Shown here: one piece after another, positions 8,481 through 17,028 of the stretch
Layout of the letters: the number at the start of each line of letters is the position of its first letter
How positions within the stretch are numbered: position 1 is the first letter of the stretch
Origin: Qipengyuania pacifica
GTDB taxonomy: Bacteria > Pseudomonadota > Alphaproteobacteria > Sphingomonadales > Sphingomonadaceae
DNA length: 64,000 nucleotides
Assembly: GCF_019857205.1 (NCBI RefSeq)
Contig: NZ_JAHWXO010000003.1
Coordinates: forward strand, 310,001 to 374,000
Reading direction: 5' to 3'
Translations under genes and position numbers: made by a program
Notes under the pieces: model-generated
What the model was told of the DNA's origin: nothing
Databases searched by the model: none
Seen by the model: only the letters and a program-made list of their open reading frames with translations

Positions 8481-10604
8481 ATGATCAAGACTTTCGAAAA
8501 TCGCATCGCAGCCGCGCTTCTGGCCGGTACTGCAAGCCTGGCATTTGCCACGCCTGCGCTGGCAGATGGAACCCCGGAATGTAATGCCGCCAATACAAAT
8601 TCTACCGAGTGCGGCGTAGATTCGGTTGCGACAGGTAACGGCGGCGTCGCCGTCGGAACAGGTGCCGTAGCCGATGGTACCGATGCTGTGGCGATCGGCA
8701 GCGACGATGCCGGAGCAGCCCCCGCTACGGCGACCGGTCCGTCAACCACCGCGGTCGGCGGAGAGTCGGTCGCTACCGGCCCTGGCGCGAGCGCTTATGG
8801 CTGGCAATCGATGGCGACCGGTGAACGCGCGACGGCGCTTGGCCATCTTGCGACGGCGCAAGGGGTTCGCTCTGTCGCTGTGGGCGAGAATGCCGATGCC
8901 CAGACAGACAATGCGACAGCGATCGGCAATGAATCGATCGCGAATGGCATCGATGCACTGGCTGTTGGTGACACGGCGATGGCAATGGGCAATTCGACCA
9001 GTGCAATTGGCGGCGAAAGCGTCGCAACCGGGCCGGGTGCGTCGGCCTTCGGCTGGCAAGCACTCGCAACCGCTGAACGCGCAACTGCTGTCGGGCATCT
9101 GGCAACCGCGCAGGGTGTTCGCTCTGTCGCGATCGGTGAGAACGCCGATGCCCAGACTGACAATGCAACGGCGATTGGCAATGAATCGATCGCCAACGGT
9201 ATCGATGCACTGGCTGTTGGCGATACGGCAATGGCCATGGGCAATTCGACCAGTGCGGTCGGCGGTGAAAGCGTCGCGACCGGACCGGGCGCGTCTGCCT
9301 TCGGCTGGCAAGCGCAAGCCAATGCAGAGCGCTCTACCGCCTTGGGCCATCTGGCAACGTCGGATGGCTTCGCGTCGGTCGCAGTAGGTGAAGCTGCCGC
9401 TGCGCAGGGTCGTGGCGGCATAGCTATCGGCGGCAACACCGACGGTGGCGCATTCGGTGCCCTCGCAACCGATGACGCTGGCATCGCACTCGGCGGCGAC
9501 GCCGAAGCTCGCGGCGTAGGCGCTATTTCCATCGGCAGCGATGGCGACGGTGATGGCGATGGCTCGGTAGCTGACGGTGTGGATGCACTTGCTCTTGGTG
9601 CAGACGCGACCGCTATGGGCAATTCGACCTCGGCTATCGGCGGTGAAAGCGTTGCCACTGGGCCGGGCGCGTCCGCTTTTGGTTGGCAGTCCTCTGCCGG
9701 TGCAGAGCGAGCCACTGCGCTCGGTCACCTCGCTACCGCGCAGGGCGTTCGCTCTGTCGCGATAGGCGAGAACGCCGATGCACAGACTGACTTCAGCACC
9801 GCGATCGGCAATGAAGCGATCGCCAATGGAGTGGATGCTCTGGCAATTGGCGATACGGCGATGGCGATGGGCAATTCGACCACCGCAGTCGGCGGCGAAA
9901 GCGTTGCGACAGGTCCGGGCGCGACAGCTTATGGCTGGCAGTCATCGGCTGGAGCGGAACGTGCCACGGCGCTCGGCCACCTATCAAATGCATCGGGTGT
10001 TCGCTCGGTCGCAGTAGGTGAAGCTGCCGCTGCGGCTGGCGATGGATCGATTGCTGTCGGTAATCTGGCCAGTGCGACGGGCGCGAATTCGGTTGCCATC
10101 GGTAATGGCGCCAGCGCGACCAATGATGGACAGGTCGTGGTCGCCTCGCTCGACACAAGCACAGGATCGCAAGTCGGACCCATTGCCGTGGTAACTGCCG
10201 ATGCCAACGGAACGCTGGGCGTCAGTTCGTCAGCAGGGCTGAGTAATCTTGCCAGCTTCACCGACGTGCAGGCAAACAGCGTGGCGATCGCCGGCAACTC
10301 CGCCGCTATCATGGATCTCCAAGGCCAAACCGGTCTCCTGTTCGACCTTGCTGCCGAAAACAGCGTGCAGGCCCGCCGTGCAAACGAAGGCGTGGCAATG
10401 GCGCTGGCCATGGAATCGCCAATCATCATGCCGGGTAAGCGCTTCGGCGTAGCGGGCGGCTTCGGCTATTATAACGACCGTGTCGCAGGTTCGGCTTCGG
10501 TTGGCCTCCGCGTAAGCGACAGCACCGTGTTTACCGGTGGCCTTGGGGTCGGCTTCGACTCCGGTGAGGTGGGCGCACGCGCCGGGTTCCAGGCTTCCTG
10601 GTAA
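8481..10604 (+). CDS. YadA-like trimeric autotransporter (head repeats plus short membrane anchor)
   Basis: The protein has 707 residues. The ATG at 8481 is preferred because it begins a Sec signal peptide (MIKTFENRIAAALLAG, cleavage near PALADG) and has GGAAAGAGA upstream. Most of the chain is YadA/Hep_Hag head repeats of the SxAxGxxAxAxG kind, arranged in five large units beginning GGESVATGPGASA. The C-terminus has a short neck and coiled coil (about 590-630), then about 75 residues resembling the YadA anchor (GKRFGVAGGFGYYNDRVAGSASVG) and ends in the aromatic QASW. Such proteins trimerise, form a 12-strand outer-membrane pore from three anchors, and display an adhesive head. There is almost no stalk, so this is a compact version. 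The 241 bases upstream hold no gene. A rho-independent terminator follows. Confidence 0.85.
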   Translation: MIKTFENRIAAALLAGTASLAFATPALADGTPECNAANTNSTECGVDSVATGNGGVAVGTGAVADGTDAVAIGSDDAGAAPATATGPSTTAVGGESVATGPGASAYGWQSMATGERATALGHLATAQGVRSVAVGENADAQTDNATAIGNESIANGIDALAVGDTAMAMGNSTSAIGGESVATGPGASAFGWQALATAERATAVGHLATAQGVRSVAIGENADAQTDNATAIGNESIANGIDALAVGDTAMAMGNSTSAVGGESVATGPGASAFGWQAQANAERSTALGHLATSDGFASVAVGEAAAAQGRGGIAIGGNTDGGAFGALATDDAGIALGGDAEARGVGAISIGSDGDGDGDGSVADGVDALALGADATAMGNSTSAIGGESVATGPGASAFGWQSSAGAERATALGHLATAQGVRSVAIGENADAQTDFSTAIGNEAIANGVDALAIGDTAMAMGNSTTAVGGESVATGPGATAYGWQSSAGAERATALGHLSNASGVRSVAVGEAAAAAGDGSIAVGNLASATGANSVAIGNGASATNDGQVVVASLDTSTGSQVGPIAVVTADANGTLGVSSSAGLSNLASFTDVQANSVAIAGNSAAIMDLQGQTGLLFDLAAENSVQARRANEGVAMALAMESPIIMPGKRFGVAGGFGYYNDRVAGSASVGLRVSDSTVFTGGLGVGFDSGEVGARAGFQASW
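8757..10040 (+). repeat. 84-codon (252-bp) tandem repeats in the autotransporter head
   Basis: Unit starts (the codon for the first G of GGESVATGPG) lie at 8757, 9009, 9261, 9639 and 9891. Spacing is 252, 252, 378 and 252 bases. The third unit carries an extra 126 bases (42 codons) rich in the GDGDGDG and GGNTDGG type. The protein sequence of the units is nearly identical while synonymous positions differ, so the copies are kept by selection or occasional recombination. All spacings are multiples of 42 codons. Confidence 0.85.
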
Positions 10605-10637
10605 TCCATCTGCCAGCTTCCTGAAGGACCAGGAAGG

Positions 10638-10669
10638 AAGGGCGGGGTGCCATGCATCCCGCCCTTTTT
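10638..10669 (+). terminator. Rho-independent terminator after the autotransporter gene
   Basis: GGGCGGG (10640-10646) pairs exactly with CCCGCCC (10658-10664) and is followed by TTTTT (10665-10669). It lies 36 bases after the autotransporter stop and before the convergent tesB stop. Confidence 0.8.
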
Positions 10670-10692
10670 GCGTCTGCACTCGTCGGGTCGGG

Positions 10693-11622
10693 CTATTCGC
10701 CCGTCTTTACCCGTTTCCGCATCATCCCTTCCTGCGCGACACTGGCGACCAGTTCCCCCGCGCGGTTGAAGATGCGTCCGCGGTTGAAACCCCTCCCGCC
10801 ACCGCTCCATGGGGCATCGGTGGCGTAGAGCAGCCATTCGTCGGCGCGGGCGGGGCGATGGAACCAGATCGCATGATCCAGGCTGGCACCGACGAGTTCG
10901 CCTCGCATCCAGCTAAGCCCGTGGGGCAACGCGCTGGTCCCCAACAAGGTATAGTCACTCGCGTAGGCGATAATCGCACGATGCAGTGCAGGGTTCTCGA
11001 GGATCGAAGGCAGATCGGAAACAGTACGGAACCAGGTATGCGCTCGGGGCGCGCGCGATTCGCTGTTCATCCAGTGCAACTGATCGACCGTGCGCATGTC
11101 GATAGGACGAGGGCGCAGGACGAGCGCGCGTTGCTGTTCGCCCATTCGGTCTCCGGCACGCTCGACCATGTCGCGGCGCATCTCCTGATCGCTCTTGAGT
11201 TCTTCGGGCGCTGTCACGTCCGGCATGGCAACATCGTCATGCGACAGGCCGTCCTCCGGTCGCTGGAAACTCGCGGTGAGGTTCAGAATGGCCCGCTGCT
11301 CGCCAGTATCATCTGCCTGACTGGCAACGACGCGTCGATTGGCAAAACTGCGTCCATCGAAGTCGCGCGCGGTACGATAGGCGATATCCACGCCCTCCTT
11401 CCCGCCACGAAGAAAGTAGGCGTGCAGCGAATGTGCTTCCAGCCCATCGGGTGCGGTCGCTTGCGCGGCTTGCAGGGCCTGGGCAATGACCTGACCGCCA
11501 AATACGCGCCCGACCCCGCCAGCTTGCTGCGGGGCGGTAAAGGCGTCTTCGCCGTCGCGGGACACAGTCAGCAGACTGACGAGCTCTGCGACCAATTGTT
11601 CAGGGGACTGTTTTTCGCTCAC
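10693..11622 (-). CDS. tesB: Acyl-CoA thioesterase II
   Basis: The protein has 309 residues and a double hot-dog fold. It hydrolyses medium- and long-chain acyl-CoA to free acid and CoA in the cytoplasm. Family signatures are VFGGQVIAQALQAA near 40, HSLHAYFLRGG near 65, GRSFANRRVVASQ near 90, and in the second half LGTSALPHGLSWMRGELVGASLDHAIWFHRPARADEWLLY. The latter contains the catalytic Asp/His region, with GRGFNRGRIFNRAGELVASVAQEG at the C-terminus. Length is normal for the family. The start is GTG at 11622, with no strong Shine-Dalgarno. It lies 56 bases after the JmjC/cupin-like gene and is probably the last gene of that short operon. Confidence 0.95.
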   Translation of the reverse strand: MSEKQSPEQLVAELVSLLTVSRDGEDAFTAPQQAGGVGRVFGGQVIAQALQAAQATAPDGLEAHSLHAYFLRGGKEGVDIAYRTARDFDGRSFANRRVVASQADDTGEQRAILNLTASFQRPEDGLSHDDVAMPDVTAPEELKSDQEMRRDMVERAGDRMGEQQRALVLRPRPIDMRTVDQLHWMNSESRAPRAHTWFRTVSDLPSILENPALHRAIIAYASDYTLLGTSALPHGLSWMRGELVGASLDHAIWFHRPARADEWLLYATDAPWSGGGRGFNRGRIFNRAGELVASVAQEGMMRKRVKTGE

Positions 11623-11678
11623 GCCAATGGCTTTGCGGAGGGTTTACGTATCCGTCAAGCGCCCGACTTGTCGGCAAG

Positions 11679-12557
11679 TCACTTGCCGGAGCGGAAGGTC
11701 CTTCGCCAAACCCGGTAGGCCAGTGACTTTGCACGATTGCTGGCTGGCCAGCGCCCCGGCGCACGCGGATCGATGCCCCATTTCCGCACGATGCCGTTAA
11801 AGCAGCGGGAATTGGATTCGGCGTAACTCCATTCGCTGCGCCAGGTGATGGAAAGCGAGATGGAACTGGCCGATCCATTGCGTACGAAATGCGGTGCCAT
11901 GACAGGGACGTAGACGGCCTCTCCCGGATCGATCGCGAAGGCGGTGCCGCCGGGCAGCAAATCGTTGCTCCAGGGCAGTTCGCGCGGTCCGCCGAGGTGA
12001 TAGCTTTCATGGACCTCATTGGGAGCATAGGTGGGGTTGCCCGCCGGGAACTGGGTCATGACCTTGTTGCCCTTGAGCTGCAGCAAGATGTTGTGTTCCG
12101 GATCGAAATGGTAGGGCGTGACAGCGTTCGGGCTGGATATGAAGATGAAGCCCTGCGGTGTCAGCATGGTACCGGTCGTCGCCTCGATCATGGGACGAAG
12201 CTCTTCCAGAAGCCCCATAAGCAGAGCGTTATATTCAGGGATTTGCTCGATATTCTTGAGCACGGCCCAGCTGTTGCTGGTGGCGATATGGCGAATGGTT
12301 TCGCCGATGGTGAGGCCATTCGAACCTGGCTTTCCATCCACGCCTACCGGCAGATCTCCGCGGTTGTACTCGACGGAACGCTGCGGCAAGGCTTCCGCCA
12401 GACCGGCCAGCGCGTCGAGCGCGAGGCGGTCGTCATCCTTCAAGTTATGGCGCAGGACGTGCGGTCTTTCGGGGTAATCACGTCCGAATCGAGCGTATGA
12501 TTCACCCGAAAACACCCGTGTTCGGCGGGCGGTAAGCGTCTGATCGTGTGCGGTCAT
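11679..12557 (-). CDS. JmjC/cupin-like Fe(II) oxygenase-type protein
   Basis: The protein has 292 residues. The ATG at 12557 is chosen because it overlaps the upstream acyltransferase stop as ATGA; longer readings lack support. The core looks like the cupin-like (jumonji) domain. TPYHFDPEHNILLQLKGNK near 150-170 gives the H-x-D metal pair, and VYVPVMAPHFVRNG near 220-235 gives the distal histidine, so the 2-His-1-carboxylate facial triad seems intact. Bacterial proteins of this type are predicted 2-oxoglutarate-dependent hydroxylases of proteins or small molecules; the substrate is not known. The C-terminus (SRCFNGIVRKWGIDPRAPGRWPASN) is basic. The coupling with a FemAB-like acyltransferase suggests a shared product. 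Family call good, reaction inferred. Confidence 0.8.
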   Translation of the reverse strand: MTAHDQTLTARRTRVFSGESYARFGRDYPERPHVLRHNLKDDDRLALDALAGLAEALPQRSVEYNRGDLPVGVDGKPGSNGLTIGETIRHIATSNSWAVLKNIEQIPEYNALLMGLLEELRPMIEATTGTMLTPQGFIFISSPNAVTPYHFDPEHNILLQLKGNKVMTQFPAGNPTYAPNEVHESYHLGGPRELPWSNDLLPGGTAFAIDPGEAVYVPVMAPHFVRNGSASSISLSITWRSEWSYAESNSRCFNGIVRKWGIDPRAPGRWPASNRAKSLAYRVWRRTFRSGK

Positions 12558-13729
12558 CGGTTGTTCTCCGACCTGCGGGCTTCGATTGATGTCAGAATGT
12601 CGCCGACCCACCGGCGGATCGCGCCGCCGACCGGAATGGACAGGGAAACGATGTCGCGGCGATCGTCCCAGATCTGTTCGATCATGGGATGTCCGGCAGC
12701 CGCGCAGCTATCGGTCATCTCGATTTCTTCACGCTCCAGCAGGGCGAGGTTTTCTACTTGCAACAGCATTCCGGGCGACAGTTTGTAAAGATCCTCGTCG
12801 AAAGCCGTCTTGAAGCTGTGGGCGAGGGGGGGCGTGACGAAATTGCAGAGCATCGCCACCGGCTTGCCGTCGATCTGAAATGCCAGCCGCTCCAGCCTTT
12901 GCTCCCGGGCCGCGCCGTGAAGGCTTTCACGGAAAAGACAAGCGGTTTGCCGCGCACTGACGAGCGAGGAACTTTCCTGTCCTTTCCAGCCTGCATCTTC
13001 GAGCTGAAGAAACTGGTCGATCCATTCGTCCAGACCGTCCTCCCCCGTCGCTCTGGTAAAAATCGTCTGACCGGTTTCCTCCAGCCGCCGCCGCTTGCGG
13101 GACAATTCCTTGCGACGCTTCTTTCCGAGGATGGAGGCCAGATGAGCTTCGGGAGACAGACCATGACGAAGGCAGGCCCGGCTAACGCGATGGACAGCCC
13201 GGTTGGCCCTTCGTTTCGCCTTGCAGACGCGGTTCAGGGTATCGACGGCAATCCCGTCGGTGGGGAGACACGCGATATGAAGGAACAGGCTCGATCGCCA
13301 ATTGCGGTCGCTCCAGTCGAGTACGGCCGACCAGAACGTTTTTGCATGATCCCCCGCAATCAACGGTTCCCCGCAAAAGCTATTCGGGTGCATCCAGTTG
13401 CCGATGTGGGGCAATGGATGGCCGTGATAGTCGCGGGCCCGGTAAAGTGGCATGAGGCCCGCCAGTTCGCCGTCCACGACCAGTGTCGCCAGATGAACGG
13501 TGCCGCGAGGATCGAACTGCTCGAGCGAGGGCAGGACGAACCAGTGTTCGCCAAACGGATTGGGCGTGGCTGCGGACGCGGCAAGACGGCGCCACGATTG
13601 CACGAACTCCGGCGAAATGCAGTCTTTCCAAGGGCGTACGGAAAGCCTGTCGGGACCAATGGGGCGTGACCCGACGCTCGCGGGTTCACCACGCCAGCCG
13701 TCTTCGATCAGGTCTTCGATCCGCGTCAA
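12554..13729 (-). CDS. FemAB/BioF2-like GNAT-fold acyltransferase
   Basis: The protein has 391 residues. It starts at TTG 13729 because no ATG or GTG occurs near the N-terminus and AAGGGG stands about ten bases upstream. The pattern is that of the BioF2-like acetyltransferase family (often labelled CelD/FemAB-like). The N-terminal half has NPFGEHWFVLPSLEQF and LVVDGELAGLMPLYRAR. The second half has KKRRKELSRKRRRLEETG followed by FLQLEDAGWKG, then LAFQIDGKPVAMLCNFV, HSFKTAFDEDLYKLSPGMLLQVENL and DSCAAAGHPMIEQIWDDRR. These proteins transfer acyl or aminoacyl groups; many act in polysaccharide or peptide modification. No signal peptide, so cytoplasmic. It overlaps the JmjC-like gene by four bases. 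Confidence 0.8.
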   Translation of the reverse strand: MTRIEDLIEDGWRGEPASVGSRPIGPDRLSVRPWKDCISPEFVQSWRRLAASAATPNPFGEHWFVLPSLEQFDPRGTVHLATLVVDGELAGLMPLYRARDYHGHPLPHIGNWMHPNSFCGEPLIAGDHAKTFWSAVLDWSDRNWRSSLFLHIACLPTDGIAVDTLNRVCKAKRRANRAVHRVSRACLRHGLSPEAHLASILGKKRRKELSRKRRRLEETGQTIFTRATGEDGLDEWIDQFLQLEDAGWKGQESSSLVSARQTACLFRESLHGAAREQRLERLAFQIDGKPVAMLCNFVTPPLAHSFKTAFDEDLYKLSPGMLLQVENLALLEREEIEMTDSCAAAGHPMIEQIWDDRRDIVSLSIPVGGAIRRWVGDILTSIEARRSENNR

Positions 13730-13800
13730 TTGAAGGCGTCCCCTTGTCGGGCGATAGCATATATCGAAGCGCCTTAAACTTGCTTAATGCGCCAAACGCA

Positions 13801-13832
13801 AAGGGCGGCGGTACCTGCAGATACCGCCGCCC
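13801..13832 (-). terminator. Rho-independent terminator of hppA
   Basis: GGGCGGCGGTA (13803-13813) pairs perfectly with TACCGCCGCCC (13822-13832), an 11-bp stem with an 8-base loop. On the minus strand the stem is followed by TTTGCGTTT. It sits about 20 bases after the hppA stop, between hppA and the acyltransferase gene. Confidence 0.75.
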
Positions 13833-13854
13833 CGGATTTGGACAGATTACAAGA

Positions 13855-16020
13855 TCAGCCAGTCGCGAGCGCCGCCAGCAGCAGCAGGGCGACGATATTG
13901 GTGATCTTGATCATCGGGTTTACCGCCGGGCCTGCCGTATCCTTGTAGGGATCGCCCACGGTGTCGCCGGTCACTGCAGCCTTGTGCGCTTCGCTGCCCT
14001 TGCCGCCGTGATGGCCGTCTTCAATGTATTTTTTCGCATTGTCCCATGCGCCGCCACCGGCGGTCATGGACAATGCGACGAAGATACCACCCACGATCAC
14101 CCCGAGCAGCAGTGCGCCGAGCGCAGCGAAGCCGTTTTCCTGGCCCGCGATCAGCGTGATCACGTAATAGACCACGATCGGGGCCAGTACCGGCAGCATC
14201 GAAGGCACGATCATTTCCTTGATCGCCGCCTTGGTGACGAGATCGACCGTGCGGGCATAGTTCGGCTTGCTGGTGCCGGCCATGATGCCCGGATCGCCGG
14301 CGAACTGTTCACGCACGTCCTTAACCACATCGCCTGCGGCGCGGCCCACCGCAGTCATGCCCATCGCACCGAACAGGTAGGGGAGCAGCGCGCCCAGCAG
14401 CAGGCCGACGATGACGTATGGGTTCTCAAGACTGAAATCGACGTCCGCATTCGGGAAGAATTCGGCAAGATCGGTGGTGTAGGCGGCGAACAGGACCAAC
14501 GCGGCGAGGCCGGCAGATCCGATAGCATAGCCCTTGGTCACCGCCTTGGTGGTGTTGCCCACAGCGTCGAGCAAGTCGGTCTTTTCCCGCACACTGTCGT
14601 CGAGGCCAGCCATTTCCGCGATGCCTCCGGCATTGTCGGTGACAGGGCCATAGGCGTCCAGCGCCACGACCATGCCCGCCAGGGCCAGCATGGCGGTGGC
14701 AGCATAGGCAATGCCCATGAGCCCTGCGAGCTGGAACGTGGCGATGATGCCCGCAACGATCAGGATCGTCGGTAATGCGGTCGATTCAAGGCTGATGGCC
14801 AGACCCTGGATTACATTGGTGCCGTGGCCGGTTTCCGATGCCTTGGCGATCGATTTTACCGGGCGATAGTTCGTGCCGGTGTAATATTCGGTGATCCAGA
14901 TGATCAGGCCGGTAATCGCAAGACCGATGAGCGAGCAGTAGAACAGCGACCAGCCGGTGAAACCGCCGATCTGTTCGGAAAGCCCCTCTTCGGCGAGATT
15001 GGTACCATCGGCTGCAGCAACGATTTCCGTCACCGTGCTGCCGCCAATGACGGTATCCATGCCGCCAAGGGCAACATTGATTACGATCCAGATCAGCGGG
15101 ATCGAGAGCAGTGCTGTCACGAGGAAGCCTTTGTACATCGCCCCCATCACATTCGTGCTGCCCTTGCCGAGCTTTACGAAATAGGTTCCGATGATGCTGG
15201 TCACGATGCAGGCACCGCCGATCAGCAGCGGCAGCGCCATCATGGGCATCAGCAAATCGCCCAGTCCCTTAAGCAGCAGTGCGGTGAGAACCATGGTCGC
15301 ACCGACGGTGACGACATAGGTTTCGAACAGGTCGGCCGCCATCCCGGCGCAGTCACCGACATTGTCGCCCACATTGTCGGCGATCACGGCAGGGTTGCGC
15401 GGATCGTCTTCCGGAATGCCGGCTTCTACCTTGCCGACCAGATCGGCGCCAACGTCGGCAGCCTTGGTGAAGATACCGCCGCCCAGACGCGCAAAGATGG
15501 AAATGAGCGAGGCGCCGAATGCCAGGCCGACCAGGCCGTCGATCACCTCACGGCTGTTGGGTGCGTGACCACTGGGGCCAACGAGGTACCAGAAGAACAC
15601 CGCGATCGCGAGAAGGGCGAGGCCCGCCACCAGCATGCCGGTGATGGCACCGGCGCGAAACGCGATGGTGAGACCCTGCTGCAATCCGCTTTGCGCAGCG
15701 GCAGCCGTGCGGACGTTCGAGCGCACCGAGATATTCATCCCGATGAAGCCTGCAACGCCCGAAAGGATCGCGCCGATCACGAAGCCGGTTGCCGGGATAA
15801 TGCCGAGGAAGATGAAGACGAGCACCGCCACGACCACACCAACGATGGCAATGGTGGTATACTGGCGCTTGAGATAGGCCTGCGCACCTTCCTGAATGGC
15901 CGCGGCGATTTCCTGCATCTTTTCGTTGCCGGCGCCGGAACTGAGCACCTGGCGGCTGGTGACGAAGCCGTACACGACGGCAAGCAGCCCCAGCACAATT
16001 GCTATGAAAACAAGGTCCAC
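13855..16020 (-). CDS. hppA: Membrane-bound proton-translocating pyrophosphatase
   Basis: This polytopic inner-membrane enzyme has 721 residues and about 16 transmembrane helices. It couples pyrophosphate hydrolysis to H+ pumping. The catalytic loop [21 protein letters not shown] followed by [25 protein letters not shown] (about 195-240) is intact, as are the C-terminal metal/PPi sites ([36 protein letters not shown]). The segment [17 protein letters not shown] carries lysine where K+-dependent enzymes have alanine (GNTTAA), so the K+-independent class is predicted. The start is GTG 16020 with GGGAGGGG eight bases upstream. It has its own promoter-like sequence and terminator, and follows thiL on the same strand. 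Confidence 0.96.
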   Translation of the reverse strand: MDLVFIAIVLGLLAVVYGFVTSRQVLSSGAGNEKMQEIAAAIQEGAQAYLKRQYTTIAIVGVVVAVLVFIFLGIIPATGFVIGAILSGVAGFIGMNISVRSNVRTAAAAQSGLQQGLTIAFRAGAITGMLVAGLALLAIAVFFWYLVGPSGHAPNSREVIDGLVGLAFGASLISIFARLGGGIFTKAADVGADLVGKVEAGIPEDDPRNPAVIADNVGDNVGDCAGMAADLFETYVVTVGATMVLTALLLKGLGDLLMPMMALPLLIGGACIVTSIIGTYFVKLGKGSTNVMGAMYKGFLVTALLSIPLIWIVINVALGGMDTVIGGSTVTEIVAAADGTNLAEEGLSEQIGGFTGWSLFYCSLIGLAITGLIIWITEYYTGTNYRPVKSIAKASETGHGTNVIQGLAISLESTALPTILIVAGIIATFQLAGLMGIAYAATAMLALAGMVVALDAYGPVTDNAGGIAEMAGLDDSVREKTDLLDAVGNTTKAVTKGYAIGSAGLAALVLFAAYTTDLAEFFPNADVDFSLENPYVIVGLLLGALLPYLFGAMGMTAVGRAAGDVVKDVREQFAGDPGIMAGTSKPNYARTVDLVTKAAIKEMIVPSMLPVLAPIVVYYVITLIAGQENGFAALGALLLGVIVGGIFVALSMTAGGGAWDNAKKYIEDGHHGGKGSEAHKAAVTGDTVGDPYKDTAGPAVNPMIKITNIVALLLLAALATG

Positions 16021-16088
16021 TGAAATTTCCCCTCCCGATTGATTTTATATGCGGTCTGCGCGGGAAACGCAGAACCATCTGGGCTAGG

Positions 16089-16116
16089 GGTATAAGGGGC
16101 CTATGTTGCGTGACAA
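16089..16116 (-). promoter_or_regulatory. Candidate sigma-70 promoter of hppA
   Basis: Reading the minus strand, TTGTCA (16116-16111), 16 bases, then TATACC (16094-16089) form a promoter-like pair about 70 bases upstream of the hppA GTG. It lies in the only sizeable gap (16021-16167) between thiL and hppA. Spacing and match are reasonable but not perfect. Confidence 0.45.
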
Positions 16117-16167
16117 GGCCGAAATGCGCAGCAATCTTCGCCTGCTAGCCATCATGCGCGCAAGCGA

Positions 16168-17028
16168 TCAATGCCGGTAACCGAGGCCGTCTTCGGGTGT
16201 CAGCATGTCACCATCGAGGAGGAGCCCCGGCGGGCCCGAAAGGACGGTGCCGATGCGGGTGGCCGATACGGGCGATGCGTTACCGTCCGACATGGTGAAG
16301 AGCAGCTGATAATCGTCGCCCCAGCGCATGCATTCGTCGCGTCGTTCGGGATCGGCTGCAGGAATGCTGCCGGCCTCGATTTCGAAGCATGTCCTGCTCG
16401 CCTGCGCCATACGCCAGCTATCGAGGAGGAGCCCGTCCGACACGTCCATCATCGCACTCACGAGGGGGGCGAGCGACTGGCCTTCCGCCAGTAGCGGCTG
16501 CGGCCGGCGATAGGCGAGATCGTTCGTACTGCCGGAACCACGCTCCTCCATACCCAGCATTGCACGCCCCAGAACGCCCGTGACGTAAATGGCATCACCC
16601 GCCTGCGCGCCGCGCCGGTCCGGCACAGTTATGCTGCTGGCCTTTCCGATTGCCGTACAGCCCCAGACCCGCCGTCCATCGGCCCTAACCGTATCGCCTC
16701 CCAGAAGCGGTACGTCGTAAGCTTCCAGAATTTCTCCAAGGCCCTGTGCAAACCGATCGTCATCGTCGCCCAGCATATGGGACACGAGCACGCCGACCGG
16801 TTGCGCACCTTTCGCTGCAAGGTCGGAAAGGTTCACCGCAATGAGTTTCCACGCGATGTCGGCCGGGTCTTCATCCTCGCGCACATGGACGCCCTGAACC
16901 AGCGTATCATGCGTCAGGACAAGGCGTTCGCCGCCTATTTCGATGACTGCGGCGTCATCTTCCAGCCCACGGGCTGCCGAATTATCTGCCAGCGCCTTCA
17001 GCGCAGAGATGAACCCGGCTTCGTTCAG
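16168..17028 (-). CDS. thiL: Thiamine-monophosphate kinase, apparently started at CTG
   Basis: ThiL phosphorylates thiamine monophosphate to the coenzyme thiamine diphosphate. The conserved N-terminal part is present: LNEAGFISALKAL, GLEDDAAVIEIGG (Mg/ATP-binding aspartates), and LVLTHDTLVQGVHVREDED followed by AWKLIAVNLSDLAAKGAQP. Later come LGGDTVRADG, DAIYVTGVLGRAMLG, MMDVSDGLLLDS and CMRWGDDYQLLFT. In this frame there is no ATG, GTG or TTG between the preceding in-frame stop and the conserved N-terminus. The first canonical start, GTG 16884, falls after the essential DDAAV and THDTL motifs. A CTG at 17028-17026 overlaps the nusB TGA as CTGA, exactly where an ATGA coupling would be expected. 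With it the protein has 286 residues, close to the normal length. Either CTG initiates or the base is a recent mutation or sequencing error. Confidence 0.85.
   Translation of the reverse strand: MNEAGFISALKALADNSAARGLEDDAAVIEIGGERLVLTHDTLVQGVHVREDEDPADIAWKLIAVNLSDLAAKGAQPVGVLVSHMLGDDDDRFAQGLGEILEAYDVPLLGGDTVRADGRRVWGCTAIGKASSITVPDRRGAQAGDAIYVTGVLGRAMLGMEERGSGSTNDLAYRRPQPLLAEGQSLAPLVSAMMDVSDGLLLDSWRMAQASRTCFEIEAGSIPAADPERRDECMRWGDDYQLLFTMSDGNASPVSATRIGTVLSGPPGLLLDGDMLTPEDGLGYRH

Noticed and set aside
8742-9728. Minus-strand frames and CRISPR-like periodicity across the autotransporter repeats
   Set aside because: The periodicity comes from the 84-codon protein repeats; units are contiguous coding sequence with no spacer structure.
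13773-13788. TTAA-N6-TTAA upstream of the acyltransferase as a CtrA box
   Set aside because: Spacing is six instead of seven and the trailing C is missing; left unassigned.
16089-16167. Riboswitch (for example TPP type) near thiL or hppA
   Set aside because: No TPP-riboswitch core motifs (CUGAGA, ACCUGAUCUGG-like) are present in the gap; only a promoter-like pair is seen.
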